Notes: a model not told the origin generated them from the letters alone. Positions 49,305 to 58,367 are shown, numbered from the stretch's first letter. The stretch is 64,000 nucleotides of DNA from JBEKHT01 sp049511715 (GCA_049511715.1 JBEKXU010000004.1:70947-134946); one strand, 5' to 3'. A program made the numbers and translations.

Positions 49305-50432
49305 ATGCCCAGAAAGCCCCCCCAAAGAACTCGGGCGACAAAGAGCCCAGCGGCCAGAAGAAAAGCAGCCGCTCCTTGGCGCCCACCCGACCTGATCGAC
49401 TTGGCTCGCCGATTGAGCGAGGCCAGCGGCGTGTCGGGGGACGAGGCCGCCGTACGCCGAATCGTCCTCGAAAGCCTGCAGGGCCGGACGGATCAAGTCT
49501 CCGTTGATGCCCTCGGGAACATCCTGGTTCGCTGTCGCCCCTCAGGCCGCCGAGCGCTACGGGTGATGGTCGCCGCACACCTAGACGAGGTGGGGTTGAT
49601 CATTGTGGCCATATCAAGCGACGGCATGCTCCGTTTCGAAACCGTCGGCGGGGTCGATGAACGTTATCTTCTGGGAAAAGCTGTCTGGGTCGGCAGGGAT
49701 CACCTTCCCGGAGTGATCGGGGTGAAACCGATCCACCTTTCGGGGCCGGCCGAGGTCGCGAGGGCGGTCCCGGTGGATTCCCTGCGGATCGATATTGGCG
49801 CGGCCTCGAAGGAAGCAGCCAGCCAGTGGGTCCAGCCTGGAGACCGGGTCGTGTTCGCCACGCGCTTTGAGGCCCGCGGCCAGCTGCTTCTGGGGAAAGC
49901 TCTCGACGATCGGCTCGGGGTGGCGTCCCTGATCAGCCTGGTCCTGGATCCGCCAGCCAATATCGAGCTGCTGGCCGCCTTCACCACCCAGGAGGAGGTA
50001 GGGCTGCGCGGCGCTCAGGTCGCCGCGTATGCGCTCAATCCTCAGGCGGCGCTGGTCCTGGACACCACTCCAGCCAACGATCTGCCCCTGGGTGACGGAA
50101 GCGAGAATGCCGCTTACAACACGAAGTTAGGAGCCGGTCCAGCGGTCTACTTGGCGGATCGGGGAACCCTTTCCGATCGTCGCCTCGTATCCCTTGTGGT
50201 CGAGGCCGCTCGCGCCGAGGGCCTCCCCTTCCAGTTTCGTCAACCCGGAGGGGGAACCACCGATGCCGCGGCCATTCATCTGACGCGGGAAGGGATCCCA
50301 AGTGTCTCGCTTTCGGTCCCCGCCCGCTACCTGCACAGCCCGAGGTCGCTGGCCCGCCGGGAGGATTGGCTCAACACCTTGCGTCTTTCGCGCGCCGCCC
50401 TGGCTCGTCTCGCTCCCGACAAGCTTCGGTAG
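49305..50432 (+). CDS. M42-family metallopeptidase (second of three)
   Basis: This 375-residue M42 protein has a complete active site: His in AAHLDEVGL, Asp in GKALDDRLG, the Glu pair in TTQEEVGLRGA, Asp in LVLDTTPAND, and His in RYLHSP. It starts with a basic, Ala-rich extension of about 25 residues absent from the first copy. The gap to the first copy is three bases, so translation is coupled. It is the most canonical of the three and is probably the main active subunit. Confidence 0.9.
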   Translation: MPRKPPQRTRATKSPAARRKAAAPWRPPDLIDLARRLSEASGVSGDEAAVRRIVLESLQGRTDQVSVDALGNILVRCRPSGRRALRVMVAAHLDEVGLIIVAISSDGMLRFETVGGVDERYLLGKAVWVGRDHLPGVIGVKPIHLSGPAEVARAVPVDSLRIDIGAASKEAASQWVQPGDRVVFATRFEARGQLLLGKALDDRLGVASLISLVLDPPANIELLAAFTTQEEVGLRGAQVAAYALNPQAALVLDTTPANDLPLGDGSENAAYNTKLGAGPAVYLADRGTLSDRRLVSLVVEAARAEGLPFQFRQPGGGTTDAAAIHLTREGIPSVSLSVPARYLHSPRSLARREDWLNTLRLSRAALARLAPDKLR

Positions 50433-50480
50433 AGCCGGGCCCGCACCGCGTTGGTTGGCGTTCAGGTCTGGGAGGGAACC

Positions 50481-51476
50481 GTGAAGCCCCTAATCGCACG
50501 ACTGGCCGATGCCTACGGCCCTTCGGGCAAAGAAGACAGCCTCCGGCAGATCGTTCGCTCCGAGCTCAAAGGGCTCAGTGACTACATCTCCGAAGACCCT
50601 CTGGGCAATGTTCATGCCGTCATAAAACAGAAGACCCGGGCGGGGCGCAAGATTATGGTCTCGGCCCCAATGGACGAGGTTGGCTTGATCGTTTCCCACG
50701 TCGATGACCACGGTTTCGCCCGCTTTTCTCCCTTGGGCGACGTGGACCTGCTGCAATGCCCGGGGGCCCGGGTGCGCTTTGGCGACGGTCGCATGGGCGT
50801 GATCGGGATGGCGGACCGGGCGCGGGGGTCGGCCCGGCGCAGCTGGAGTGAGTTGTTCATTGATGTGGGCGCCTCTGACCGAGAAAATCATCCCCTCCAA
50901 GTGGGGGACACAGCGGTCTTCGCCTCCCCTCTGGAGGAGGCAGGAGCGGCACTGATCGGAAAAGGGCTGAACGGGCGCATCGGTGTAGCGATCTTGATCG
51001 AGACTCTCCGGCGGCTGAAACGGTCGCCCCATGAGGTCCAGTTCGTCTTTACAGTCCAAGAGCAGGTCGGCCAACGGGGGGCCCGGACGGCCGCCTTTCG
51101 CCTGGAGCCCGAGATCGCGATTTCGGTGAGCGCCATACCCTCCGGGGACACTCCGGGAGCGCCCCATTTGGCGGTGGGACTGGGAAAGGGACCGGCCATC
51201 AAGGTTCGCGACGCGAGCCTGCTCTGCGACCCACGAGTTGTCCGCTGGATGGTTCAGCGGGCGGAAGAAGCCCGTCTGCCTTACCAGTTGGAGGTCAGTG
51301 ATGAGGGAGCAACCGGCGCCGCCGAGATTCAGCGCTCACGGGCCGGGGTCATTGTCGGTTCCCTGGGAATACCTTGCCGTTATCTTCACGGCCCCGCCGA
51401 GATGGCTGATCTCAATGACGCGGAGAACGCCGTCAAGCTCCTGACCCAGTTGCTGGCGCTCCCGGTGCCCTTCTAG
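50481..51476 (+). CDS. M42-family protein lacking most metal ligands (third of three)
   Basis: This 331-residue protein aligns along its length with the two preceding M42 peptidases, yet key residues are replaced. The ligand His in A-H-x-D is Pro63 (SAPMDE), the bridging Asp in GKALDD is Asn164 (GKGLNG), the second Glu of QEE is Gln195 (QEQVG), and the ligand Asp before the PAND-like loop is Ser217. Only the last His (RYLHGP) remains. It is probably a catalytically inactive subunit of a mixed assembly with the active copies, or has a new binding role. GTG 50481 follows GGGAGGG. The frame is intact, so this is not simple decay. Confidence 0.8.
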   Translation: MKPLIARLADAYGPSGKEDSLRQIVRSELKGLSDYISEDPLGNVHAVIKQKTRAGRKIMVSAPMDEVGLIVSHVDDHGFARFSPLGDVDLLQCPGARVRFGDGRMGVIGMADRARGSARRSWSELFIDVGASDRENHPLQVGDTAVFASPLEEAGAALIGKGLNGRIGVAILIETLRRLKRSPHEVQFVFTVQEQVGQRGARTAAFRLEPEIAISVSAIPSGDTPGAPHLAVGLGKGPAIKVRDASLLCDPRVVRWMVQRAEEARLPYQLEVSDEGATGAAEIQRSRAGVIVGSLGIPCRYLHGPAEMADLNDAENAVKLLTQLLALPVPF

Positions 51477-51534
51477 CGGCAACGGCCGAGATTCTCCCCT
51501 GGGGCAGACCGCCCAGCTCTTCCTCTCTTCCCAG

Positions 51535-51550
51535 GCCCGGGGCCCCGGGC
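51535..51550. terminator. Perfect GC palindrome after the M42 genes
   Basis: GCCCGGGGCCCCGGGC forms a 16-base perfect palindrome about 60 bases after the third M42 stop and 85 bases before ubiX. It has no T-run, so termination is uncertain. Confidence 0.35.
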
Positions 51551-51634
51551 TGTGTTACGATCCGTGCGGACGGCTTCCCTGCTAAAGCAATCGCAGGGGC
51601 CCGCCTCGGGCCAGCAGGTTCAGGAGGTCAGCGT

Positions 51635-52210
51635 ATGGCCGAGCGTCTCGTGGTCGGCATATCCGGCGCCAGCGGTGTGATTTATGGAATTCGTCTCCTG
51701 GAAATCCTCCAGCCGGGACCCCTTGAGACCCATCTGGTGATCACCAAGGCGGCCCGGGTCACGATCCACCAGGAGACTTCCTACAAGGTGAGCCAAGTTG
51801 AGGCCCTGGCCCATACTTGCTACTCGCCCGACGATATCGGCGCTGCCCTAGCCTCCGGCTCCTTCGCTACGCGCGCCATGGTGGTCATCCCTTGCTCCGC
51901 CAAGAGCCTAGCGGCGATCGCCAACGGATTTGACAGCGACCTTCTCAGTCGAGCGGCGGATGTGACCCTCAAGGAAGGCCGTCCCTTGATTCTCGTGGTC
52001 CGCGAGGCCCCCTTGCATCTGGGCCATCTGCGGGCGATGACGCAGGCGGCAGAGGCCGGGGCGGTGATCTTCCCACCCGTTCCGGCCTTCTACACTCACC
52101 CCAAGTCCCTCGAAGACCTGATCGATCAGACGGTCGGTCGAGTGTTGTCCCGCCTGGGCATTGAGAACCCATACGCCAAGACATGGAACGGGATGTCATC
52201 CGGCTCCTGA
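51635..52210 (+). CDS. ubiX: Flavin prenyltransferase UbiX
   Basis: This 191-residue flavoprotein attaches a dimethylallyl group to FMN, making the cofactor for UbiD-type decarboxylases. It has the N-terminal VVGISGASGVIYGIRLLEIL, VVIPCSAKSLAAIANG near residue 84, and REAPLHLGHLRAMTQAAEAG near 125, all diagnostic. The ATG has AGGAGG upstream. No ubiD lies in the window. It overlaps the following gene by 28 bases. Confidence 0.93.
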   Translation: MAERLVVGISGASGVIYGIRLLEILQPGPLETHLVITKAARVTIHQETSYKVSQVEALAHTCYSPDDIGAALASGSFATRAMVVIPCSAKSLAAIANGFDSDLLSRAADVTLKEGRPLILVVREAPLHLGHLRAMTQAAEAGAVIFPPVPAFYTHPKSLEDLIDQTVGRVLSRLGIENPYAKTWNGMSSGS

Positions 52211-52626
52211 AGATCTGCGAGCAGTGTTCCGCAATGACCATCGCCTCCGTCGGGGCCGAAGGCCAAGCAATGGCGGCCTGCGTGTATTTCGCTTTTACCC
52301 CCGACCTGAACTTCTACTTTCTCTCTTCCGCCCAAACCCAGCATATTCAGAACCTGCGCCGCGACCCCCGCGCGGCGGTGAGTCTTTCCCCGGTTGGGAC
52401 TCGCTGGCAAGATCTGCGGGGGGTCCAAATGCGCGGGATCGTCACCCCGAGTCAGGGGGAAGAGGAGCAACGAGGGCGTTCCGTGTATTATTCTCGCTTT
52501 CCCTTCGCCCAGGCGCTGGAGCGCGCACAGCAAGCAACCGACCTCCACTGCTTTCGGCCGGACTGGGTCCGGCTGATCGACAACCGCCTCGGCTTCGGAC
52601 ACAAGGAAGAATGGCCATGGCCTTAA
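52183..52626 (+). CDS. Pyridoxamine 5'-phosphate oxidase-like FMN-binding protein
   Basis: This 147-residue protein resembles the split-barrel FMN-binding family: AMTIASVGAEGQAMAACVYFAF near residue 17, then FYFLSSAQTQHIQNLRRDPRAAVSL and LRGVQMRGIVTP. Members bind FMN, F420 or heme and act as oxidases or reductases. It starts inside the end of ubiX, and the next methyltransferase gene starts inside its end, so the three are tightly linked. Its substrate is unknown. Confidence 0.78.
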   Translation: MERDVIRLLKICEQCSAMTIASVGAEGQAMAACVYFAFTPDLNFYFLSSAQTQHIQNLRRDPRAAVSLSPVGTRWQDLRGVQMRGIVTPSQGEEEQRGRSVYYSRFPFAQALERAQQATDLHCFRPDWVRLIDNRLGFGHKEEWPWP

Positions 52627-53354
52627 GCGGCGCCACCCAGGCCGCCCTGCGGGGGGAGCCTTCCTATGTATGGCGGGCAGGCCAGGAAAGGCGCCTGCGC
52701 ATGATTCTCGATTCCGGACCCTCGCCGCACCCCGAACGGGTTCTGGTCGATGGCTGCGGCTTAGGATTGTATGTGCGCGCCCTGGAGCCTCATGCCCCCG
52801 GGACGGTCGGGTTGGACATCGAATGGGAGCGGGTGGCGCGCGGAGTACGCAGCGGGATCGGGCGACTGTTGGTCGGGGACGGCCAGAGGCTCCCGTTTCC
52901 CTCCGGGGCCTTCGATTTAGTCCTATCGAACGAGGTGATTGAGCACGTGGCAGACGATCGAAAAGCAGTGTTGGAAATGGTGCGGGTGCTTCGCCCCCTG
53001 GGTCGGCTGGTCTTGTTCTGTCCCAACCGCTGGTACCCCTTCGAAACGCATGGCATCTACTGGCGTGGCCGGTACCATTTTGGGAACATACCGCTCGTCA
53101 ACTACCTGCCCCGTTTCCTTCGCGACCGGCTCGCGCCCCACGTTCGAGCCTACACCCAAGCGGATCTGCGCCGCCTCTTCCAGGATTTGCCTGTACAGGT
53201 CCTGCGCCAGACGGTGATCTTTGGGGGCTACGACAACCTCCTTGCCCGCCGCCCTCGCCTTGGCCGCGCCCTGCGCAGCATCCTCCAGTCCCTCGAGCGC
53301 ACACCCCTGCGCCATCTTGGTTTGTCCCACTGGTGGGTAATCGAGCGCCAGTAG
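52611..53354 (+). CDS. Class I SAM-dependent methyltransferase
   Basis: This 247-residue protein has the methyltransferase motif I VLVDGCGLGLYVRALE near residue 43, the acidic residue ending strand two in GLDIEWERV near 67, and FDLVLSNEVIEHVADD near 102. The type is close to UbiE and menaquinone methyltransferases (Methyltransf_11), but small molecules of other kinds are possible. ATG 52611 has AAGGAAG upstream; a second ATG six bases on is in frame. It overlaps the preceding gene by 16 bases. Its link with ubiX hints at quinone or aromatic metabolism, as inference only. Confidence 0.85.
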   Translation: MAMALSGATQAALRGEPSYVWRAGQERRLRMILDSGPSPHPERVLVDGCGLGLYVRALEPHAPGTVGLDIEWERVARGVRSGIGRLLVGDGQRLPFPSGAFDLVLSNEVIEHVADDRKAVLEMVRVLRPLGRLVLFCPNRWYPFETHGIYWRGRYHFGNIPLVNYLPRFLRDRLAPHVRAYTQADLRRLFQDLPVQVLRQTVIFGGYDNLLARRPRLGRALRSILQSLERTPLRHLGLSHWWVIERQ

Positions 53355-53893
53355 CGGGCCGGGCGGCCTGCGCAACGGCCGCGGTGTTCGGCACGGCCTG
53401 CCCCCCCACGTCTGCCATGAGCTGGCTCCTCAGGTGCCGAGGCCGGTCCGCGGCCTGATGGCCGGACCGGGGAGCGACGGCGGGCCGATCATCCAGGCTC
53501 CAACTCCAGGCCACTCCTGCCGGCTCCCCTTTCACCCAACCGGCATGGAGCCTGTGACTTGAATCAGAGTGCCAGCCTCGTCTTCCCCAAGGCAAGCTCA
53601 AGGCAACGGGCCGAAAGTCTGCGGCCCCTGCCATGAGGCTGAACCCTTCGCGTGGAAATAGCTCCCGGCTAACTCAGCGCCTCAGGAGCTTCCGTTCGGG
53701 ATAGCGAACGCGCCAGGCCGTCTGTTCTGCTCCTTGCCCAGGGCGGGGACCATTCGAGAATCACTCCCACCAAGCCGGAGACCGGCCGCCGAGCTGGCCT
53801 CCCGGCCGGAGGACCCTTTCGCTTCCCCAGTCGGCCACCTCGCGGACCAGGAATCGTCCTGGTCTAAGATCCTCCTTCCGCTTTTCGGCTTGG
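53355..53893. other. Intergenic stretch without a recognised gene
   Basis: About 540 bases between convergent genes show no frame with family resemblance. A hairpin at 53845-53864 lies near its right edge. I saw no repeats or RNA landmarks. Confidence 0.4.
53845..53864 (-). terminator. Hairpin after the NBR1-type lipoprotein gene
   Basis: GACCAGGA (53845-53852) pairs perfectly with TCCTGGTC (53857-53864) across a four-base loop, 30 bases beyond the minus-strand stop. No T-run follows. Confidence 0.45.
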
Positions 53894-54793
53894 TTATCCC
53901 CGCGGGTTTGATTGGGCGCAAGTCTCGCCCACGATTGCCAAGGAGGTGGGCGTCGGGGCGGGGGTGGAGCTGGGAGCCAGAGTCGAGGTCGGGTTCGAGG
54001 CCACCGTGGAGGTCGCGGTCGGCGCAGAAGTCACGCTTGGAACCACAGTTGATGTCCCGGTCGGCGCGGCACTGGGCTGCAGGGTGGGGGTACTGGAGAG
54101 GGTAGCGCTGGGCGAGGGACCCGGAGTTGCAGTCAGGGTTTCCATCGCCGTGACCGTTGCCGCGGGCGTCCCCAGGACCACAATCTCGACCCAGAACGCC
54201 TGGTCCGCCCCAGGACCGTACCCAAATCGAGTCCCGTCCGGGCTTTGAAGCATCCAATACCCCTGATAGGTACCGGGGTCCAATGGGGCCGTCAGGGTGA
54301 CGCTGATTTGGGCTTCCTCACCGACGGCCACAGTCTGGCCGATCGGGTCGCTGGACGGCCCGTCCATTTGATCTCCACTCACAAAGACAATCTGCGTGTC
54401 CGTCCTCCAGGGGCATGAGCCAGAGTTGAGAAGACCCCACGTTTTCACCAATGTCGCCCCGGGTTGCACCGGCGTGTCATCCGGAAGGGTCACATCGGAC
54501 CCGAATTGCAGCTGATAGCAAGTCGATGCAGTGGCTGCGGCAACGGGCGATGGCAGACCGCCCAGGGTCGGGATCTCGCTAGGGGTTTCGCCAGGAGCTT
54601 CTGGAGAGGGGCTGGAAAGAAGAGGGGTGGGGGTCGATGGTCCGCCTGCGGCGATCTGGGTGAACACCGCGCCAACCGTCAGGGCGACCTGGGTAATCGG
54701 GGAGGGCGCTGCCGCTGCATGCAGGCTGCATGCGCTCAGAGCCAGCGGCAGCCAGACACAAAAAGGCCATCCCAACCGCATTCGACGAGTCAT
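53894..54793 (-). CDS. Lipoprotein with NBR1-type Ig domain and Thr/Pro-rich tail
   Basis: This 299-residue protein starts with a lipoprotein signal ending in the good lipobox LSAC (LPLALSACSL near residue 20). A Pro/Thr linker leads to a domain of about 110 residues (from QFGSDVTLPDDTPVQPGA to FWVEIVVLG) that matches the NBR1 Ig-like domain, common in Chloroflexota surface proteins: KTWGLLNSGSCPW, VSGDQMDGPSSDPIG, PGTYQGYWMLQSPDGTRFG. The last 90 residues are Thr/Ser/Pro-rich repeats. It is expected on the outer face of the membrane. ATG 54793 gives a normal signal; upstream in-frame starts would extend it. Confidence 0.8.
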   Translation of the reverse strand: MTRRMRLGWPFCVWLPLALSACSLHAAAAPSPITQVALTVGAVFTQIAAGGPSTPTPLLSSPSPEAPGETPSEIPTLGGLPSPVAAATASTCYQLQFGSDVTLPDDTPVQPGATLVKTWGLLNSGSCPWRTDTQIVFVSGDQMDGPSSDPIGQTVAVGEEAQISVTLTAPLDPGTYQGYWMLQSPDGTRFGYGPGADQAFWVEIVVLGTPAATVTAMETLTATPGPSPSATLSSTPTLQPSAAPTGTSTVVPSVTSAPTATSTVASNPTSTLAPSSTPAPTPTSLAIVGETCAQSNPRG

Positions 54794-54883
54794 GGCGTGT
54801 TGGCCGCTGAGAATTCTAACGCAGACCAGTCCGCCCCGCAAAACTCCGGACGCAACCAGGGCACGGCTCAGCGCCCAAACGCC

Positions 54884-57760
54884 TTACTTCACGATCACGG
54901 GAAGGGGTCCGATTTCCGCCTCGTTCCCGGCCCAGTCGACGGCGCGCACTACGACCTCGTGCTTGCCGCGGCTCAGGTTGTTCCATCTTACCGAGTAGGG
55001 CCCTTCGGACATGGACTCAGCCAATTGACCGTCCACGTAAAACTCCACCTGGGCCAGGCCGAAGTTGTCCTGGGCCTGAACCTGAACAACCGCCGCCTCT
55101 CCACTGGCGACCTGCTCGACGCCCCCGGCCGAGGGAACGACCCACTGGAGGTTGGGCGGCACATTATCTACAGTTACGGGGATCGCGAAGCTCTCCACAT
55201 GGCCGTCCTGCCCTATCCCCAGGAGCTGGAGCGCGACCAAGCCCTGCACCTCTCGCGTGTCCCAATTGCCCAACAGACCCTCCCAGGGTTGCGACGCCCC
55301 CTTGTCCACCGGATACCAGAGGCTGGGGTAGAAACCTTCCCCAGCCTGGAGCACATAGGAGGCTTGGCCCTCGATCGCGGCGATACCAGTGACTGGCACC
55401 ACCCCGTGCACGATGGAAAACGGGGCGGGGGAGGTGATATGGAGCGTAACCGAGTAGGGAAAGGAGGAGGGCAGCGTGTCGAATTCTTGGGGAGCCAAGG
55501 GAATACTGTTTGCCGGAGTCCAGGGGCGCGCCTCGGCCGGCGGGTTCTGAAACACCTTTTTCTCTACCAGGGACGGGGACGTCCACAGGGTCGCCAGACG
55601 CCCGGTTTCTGCATCCACTGCAAGTCTCTGATAGTAGCTGTCCTCTTCGCTAGGCTCCGAGCCAATCAAGAAGACCTCGGAGACCACGTTCGGGCAGTCG
55701 CTGCTCGGCAACAGCCCGGAGGGGTCGCACACATCCAGTCGCTTCACGTCGGCTGGCATCGTCCAGGTTTCGGGAGTCTCTCCTTGCTCGAGCCACTGAC
55801 CGATGGCCCGGGCCAGAGGCAAAGCGGCTTGCTGATCCAGATCCGCTCCTGACGGGGCCTGGGCCCAGACCCCGACGACAAAATCGGGGCTAAGGAAAAA
55901 AGCCCAGGAATCTCCGCCAGCCGTTGAGGACCCCGCATAGCTTCCCTCGCTCCATCCGTTTTCGCCCAATCCCTCGCCTAGGCCCGTACCGGAGAGCACG
56001 TCTTCCAGCAAGTAGGCGAGTCCGGGGCTCACCACGGCCACCGAGGGCCCCAACGTCACCGGCTCGTCTCCTTGACCGCCGCTGAGCGCCACCTGGTTGA
56101 CAAGACTTGCCGAGCCGCCGCCGGAGGGCAGGGCCTGGATCCCCTGGTCGGCGACGATGGCGTAGGCGCGGGTGAGATCGAGGAGAGAGGATTGGCCGCC
56201 CGAGAGAAGCAGAGACCGTGCGTCCTGCGGAATGTCCTGCGGGCGGCGGTAAACGCCCAACTCAGAAAGGGTGCGCAGAACATTCTCCAGGCCGACGGTC
56301 TTCACTACCCCAGCGGAGGCGACCAGACGGTGGTCGAGAAGCGCCTGACGCGCGCGCAGTAGCCCAAGGTATTGCCCGTCGGGATTGGATAGCGGCAACT
56401 CGCCTTCGGGCGCAGAGGGGGCGGAGGAAGGGACATCCAAGACAGGAGTCGCTGGAGAGTATCCTTGGGCAAAGGCGGCCAAATACACGAAGGGCAGCAA
56501 GGCCGTGCCCGCTGGGCCGCTACGATCGGTCAAGGACGCGTCCTGGATGGAAGGAAAATAGGCGAGGAGTTCATCGGTGGTCGCCTGCAGCACGGCCACC
56601 CCGAAGTCAATGCCCGGAGCCCTGACCCCCTCCAATCCCTCGATCGAGTCCGCGGCGGCGCAGTTCCCTCCGTCCGCCCTCGGCAGCCGCACACCTGCCG
56701 GGGCACCCGCCAGCCAAGCCGCCTCGGTTTGGGCCGCGCAGAGAGCTTCCAGTTGCAAAGGCAATTGCAAGCTCGTGGTCACTCGAAATCCCGAGGTCAC
56801 CAGCCCCGCCTCACCGAATTCGGACTCGAGCTGTGCCTGAACTAGGCGCATGTATGCGGCGTCGGCAGGGTTAGCCACGGCCGCCGGCGAAATGAAGGCG
56901 ATCGGCCGGGCAGCTTCCTGCGTTGCCCGGAGACCTCCCATCCAACCCAGGGATGCCATCCCCTCCAGAAGCCCAGCCCGGGCTCTCTGCAACTCTTCCG
57001 GCTGGCCAGCAAGACTTGGATCTTGGCCAATCACCGTCAGCGTGGCAACTTGGTCCAGGCTCAGTTCCTGCGCAGGCTTCCCGAAATAGGCAAGCGCTGC
57101 CTCATCCAGCCCAGTCGCCAGGCGCCCGTAGTAGACGGAGTTCAAGGCGTACTCAAGAAGAACCTGGGCCGGGTAGCGCCAAGCCAAGTCCGCTGCCAGG
57201 AGAGCGACGCGCACACGGGAGAACCCACCCCGAATCGACCCCACGCTACGCTCAGCCACCAGGCCGGCCACCTCTCCAGCAAGGTTGGGCTGGCCCCTCC
57301 AAGTTCGCACAAAAGCCCGGAAAGCTGCGGGGGTTCCGGATCCTGAGGGCAGATGGCCCTCTCCATCCACGGTCAACTGAGCCTCCGCCGCCGCGACAAG
57401 TGCCGGGTTGGAAGCGTTCTGCGCGAGGGAGACCCAACCGGCCCCCTGGCTACCCGCAGGTTGCAATTCGAGGAGAAGATACTGGCCGGTCCGGTCAAGA
57501 AAACGAGTGGGCGGCAAGAGCGTTCCGGGCGTCAGAGCGGCCAGGGACCCGTCCGCCTGAACCGGGGCCCAAAGCAATCCGCCGACGCTGATGACCATCA
57601 GGCTGAGAGCCGAAAGCAGCCCGCCGGCAAACCCGATGACACCCTTCGCGAGCTGCGGCAGCCGAAGCCTATCCTGCCTGGATTTCGGCCACCCTGGACC
57701 GTGTGGTCCGGCCGTCCTCCGCGCACGATGCTTCCGGGCGACGCGCACTAGGGGCCACAT
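54884..57760 (-). CDS. PBP1-like protein with degenerate transglycosylase and transpeptidase motifs
   Basis: This 958-residue protein has the class A PBP layout: a transmembrane helix near residues 40-64, a GT51-like region (LLEYALNSVYYGRLATGLDEA at 201-221, YFGKPAQELSLDQVATL), a transpeptidase-like region, and a C-terminal Ig-like domain (870-955). Catalytic signatures are missing. The SxxK position reads GTAL (418-421), the SxN region reads HRLV near 477, and the KTG region reads SSTAGG (611-616). The transglycosylase EDxxFxxHxG region reads AEAQLTVDGEG. The protein is full length and open, so it is a probable pseudoenzyme or scaffold in wall synthesis. A TATAAT lies seven bases before the ATG. 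Confidence 0.75.
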   Translation of the reverse strand: MWPLVRVARKHRARRTAGPHGPGWPKSRQDRLRLPQLAKGVIGFAGGLLSALSLMVISVGGLLWAPVQADGSLAALTPGTLLPPTRFLDRTGQYLLLELQPAGSQGAGWVSLAQNASNPALVAAAEAQLTVDGEGHLPSGSGTPAAFRAFVRTWRGQPNLAGEVAGLVAERSVGSIRGGFSRVRVALLAADLAWRYPAQVLLEYALNSVYYGRLATGLDEAALAYFGKPAQELSLDQVATLTVIGQDPSLAGQPEELQRARAGLLEGMASLGWMGGLRATQEAARPIAFISPAAVANPADAAYMRLVQAQLESEFGEAGLVTSGFRVTTSLQLPLQLEALCAAQTEAAWLAGAPAGVRLPRADGGNCAAADSIEGLEGVRAPGIDFGVAVLQATTDELLAYFPSIQDASLTDRSGPAGTALLPFVYLAAFAQGYSPATPVLDVPSSAPSAPEGELPLSNPDGQYLGLLRARQALLDHRLVASAGVVKTVGLENVLRTLSELGVYRRPQDIPQDARSLLLSGGQSSLLDLTRAYAIVADQGIQALPSGGGSASLVNQVALSGGQGDEPVTLGPSVAVVSPGLAYLLEDVLSGTGLGEGLGENGWSEGSYAGSSTAGGDSWAFFLSPDFVVGVWAQAPSGADLDQQAALPLARAIGQWLEQGETPETWTMPADVKRLDVCDPSGLLPSSDCPNVVSEVFLIGSEPSEEDSYYQRLAVDAETGRLATLWTSPSLVEKKVFQNPPAEARPWTPANSIPLAPQEFDTLPSSFPYSVTLHITSPAPFSIVHGVVPVTGIAAIEGQASYVLQAGEGFYPSLWYPVDKGASQPWEGLLGNWDTREVQGLVALQLLGIGQDGHVESFAIPVTVDNVPPNLQWVVPSAGGVEQVASGEAAVVQVQAQDNFGLAQVEFYVDGQLAESMSEGPYSVRWNNLSRGKHEVVVRAVDWAGNEAEIGPLPVIVK

Positions 57761-57767
57761 GCGAAGG

Positions 57768-57773
57768 ATTATA
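57768..57773 (-). promoter_or_regulatory. -10 box directly before a start codon (possible leaderless gene)
   Basis: TATAAT on the minus strand ends seven bases before the ATG at 57760, which would put the start of transcription at the ATG. No ribosome site and no convincing -35 box are seen. Confidence 0.45.
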
Positions 57774-57961
57774 CTTCCCGCGCTTGCGGGTTCCTCGCGC
57801 CTGAGGTGGCTGCCTCCAGTTCACGGGGCAGCCTTATCCGTCAGTCCCATTTCACGAGGACCGACCTGCAGTTCGAGGGTTCTGATCGGAAACCCGCCAC
57901 CCGCTTCGGGCAGAGTCCTCGACAGCCTGGAGCCCCTCAGGCTGGGCGTCCGGAGGTCTCA

Positions 57962-58360
57962 ATGCTAACGATCCCCCCTGGGACCAAGCACTCCAAAGAA
58001 CTGACCGTGACCCAAGAACTGAGCGCGACTCACCTGGGTAGCGGCTCCGTGGGAGTCTTGGCCACACCCGCCATGCTGGCTTTGGTCGAACGCACCGCTC
58101 TCGAGATGATTCAAGCCTACCTTCCCGAGGAAGAAACGACTGTGGGAGTGGAGGCAACCATCCATCATCTGGCCCCCACGCCGCTGGGCATGAAAGTGCG
58201 GGCCGAGGTGGAGGTGGTCCAGGTCGAGGGTCGTTTTGTTGTCGTGAAGGCCGACGTGTTCGACACCGTCGAGAAGGTTGGGGAGGCAACCCACAAGCGC
58301 GCCGTGGTGCAACGCGCCCAGTTTGCGGAGCGCGTCAAGGCCAAGAGCTCTGCGGGATGA
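57962..58360 (+). CDS. FlK-like thioesterase family protein
   Basis: This 132-residue hotdog-fold protein resembles the fluoroacetyl-CoA thioesterase (FlK) family: GSGSVGVLATPAMLALVERTA near residue 21, then TTVGVEATIHHLAPTPLGMKV near 59 and a long C-terminal helix. It would hydrolyse a small acyl-CoA in the cytoplasm; the native substrate is unknown. The ATG follows GGAGG. It lies 62 bases upstream of miaB, which has its own promoter. Confidence 0.8.
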   Translation: MLTIPPGTKHSKELTVTQELSATHLGSGSVGVLATPAMLALVERTALEMIQAYLPEEETTVGVEATIHHLAPTPLGMKVRAEVEVVQVEGRFVVVKADVFDTVEKVGEATHKRAVVQRAQFAERVKAKSSAG

Positions 58361-58367
58361 CGCTCCT

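Noticed and set aside
53098..53634. Minus-strand open frame in the gap after the methyltransferase gene
   Set aside because: It overlaps the 3' end of a supported plus-strand gene and has no family resemblance or ribosome site.
54464..55852. Plus-strand open frame opposite the lipoprotein and PBP-like genes
   Set aside because: It crosses the gap between two supported minus-strand genes and reads as low-complexity shadow sequence.
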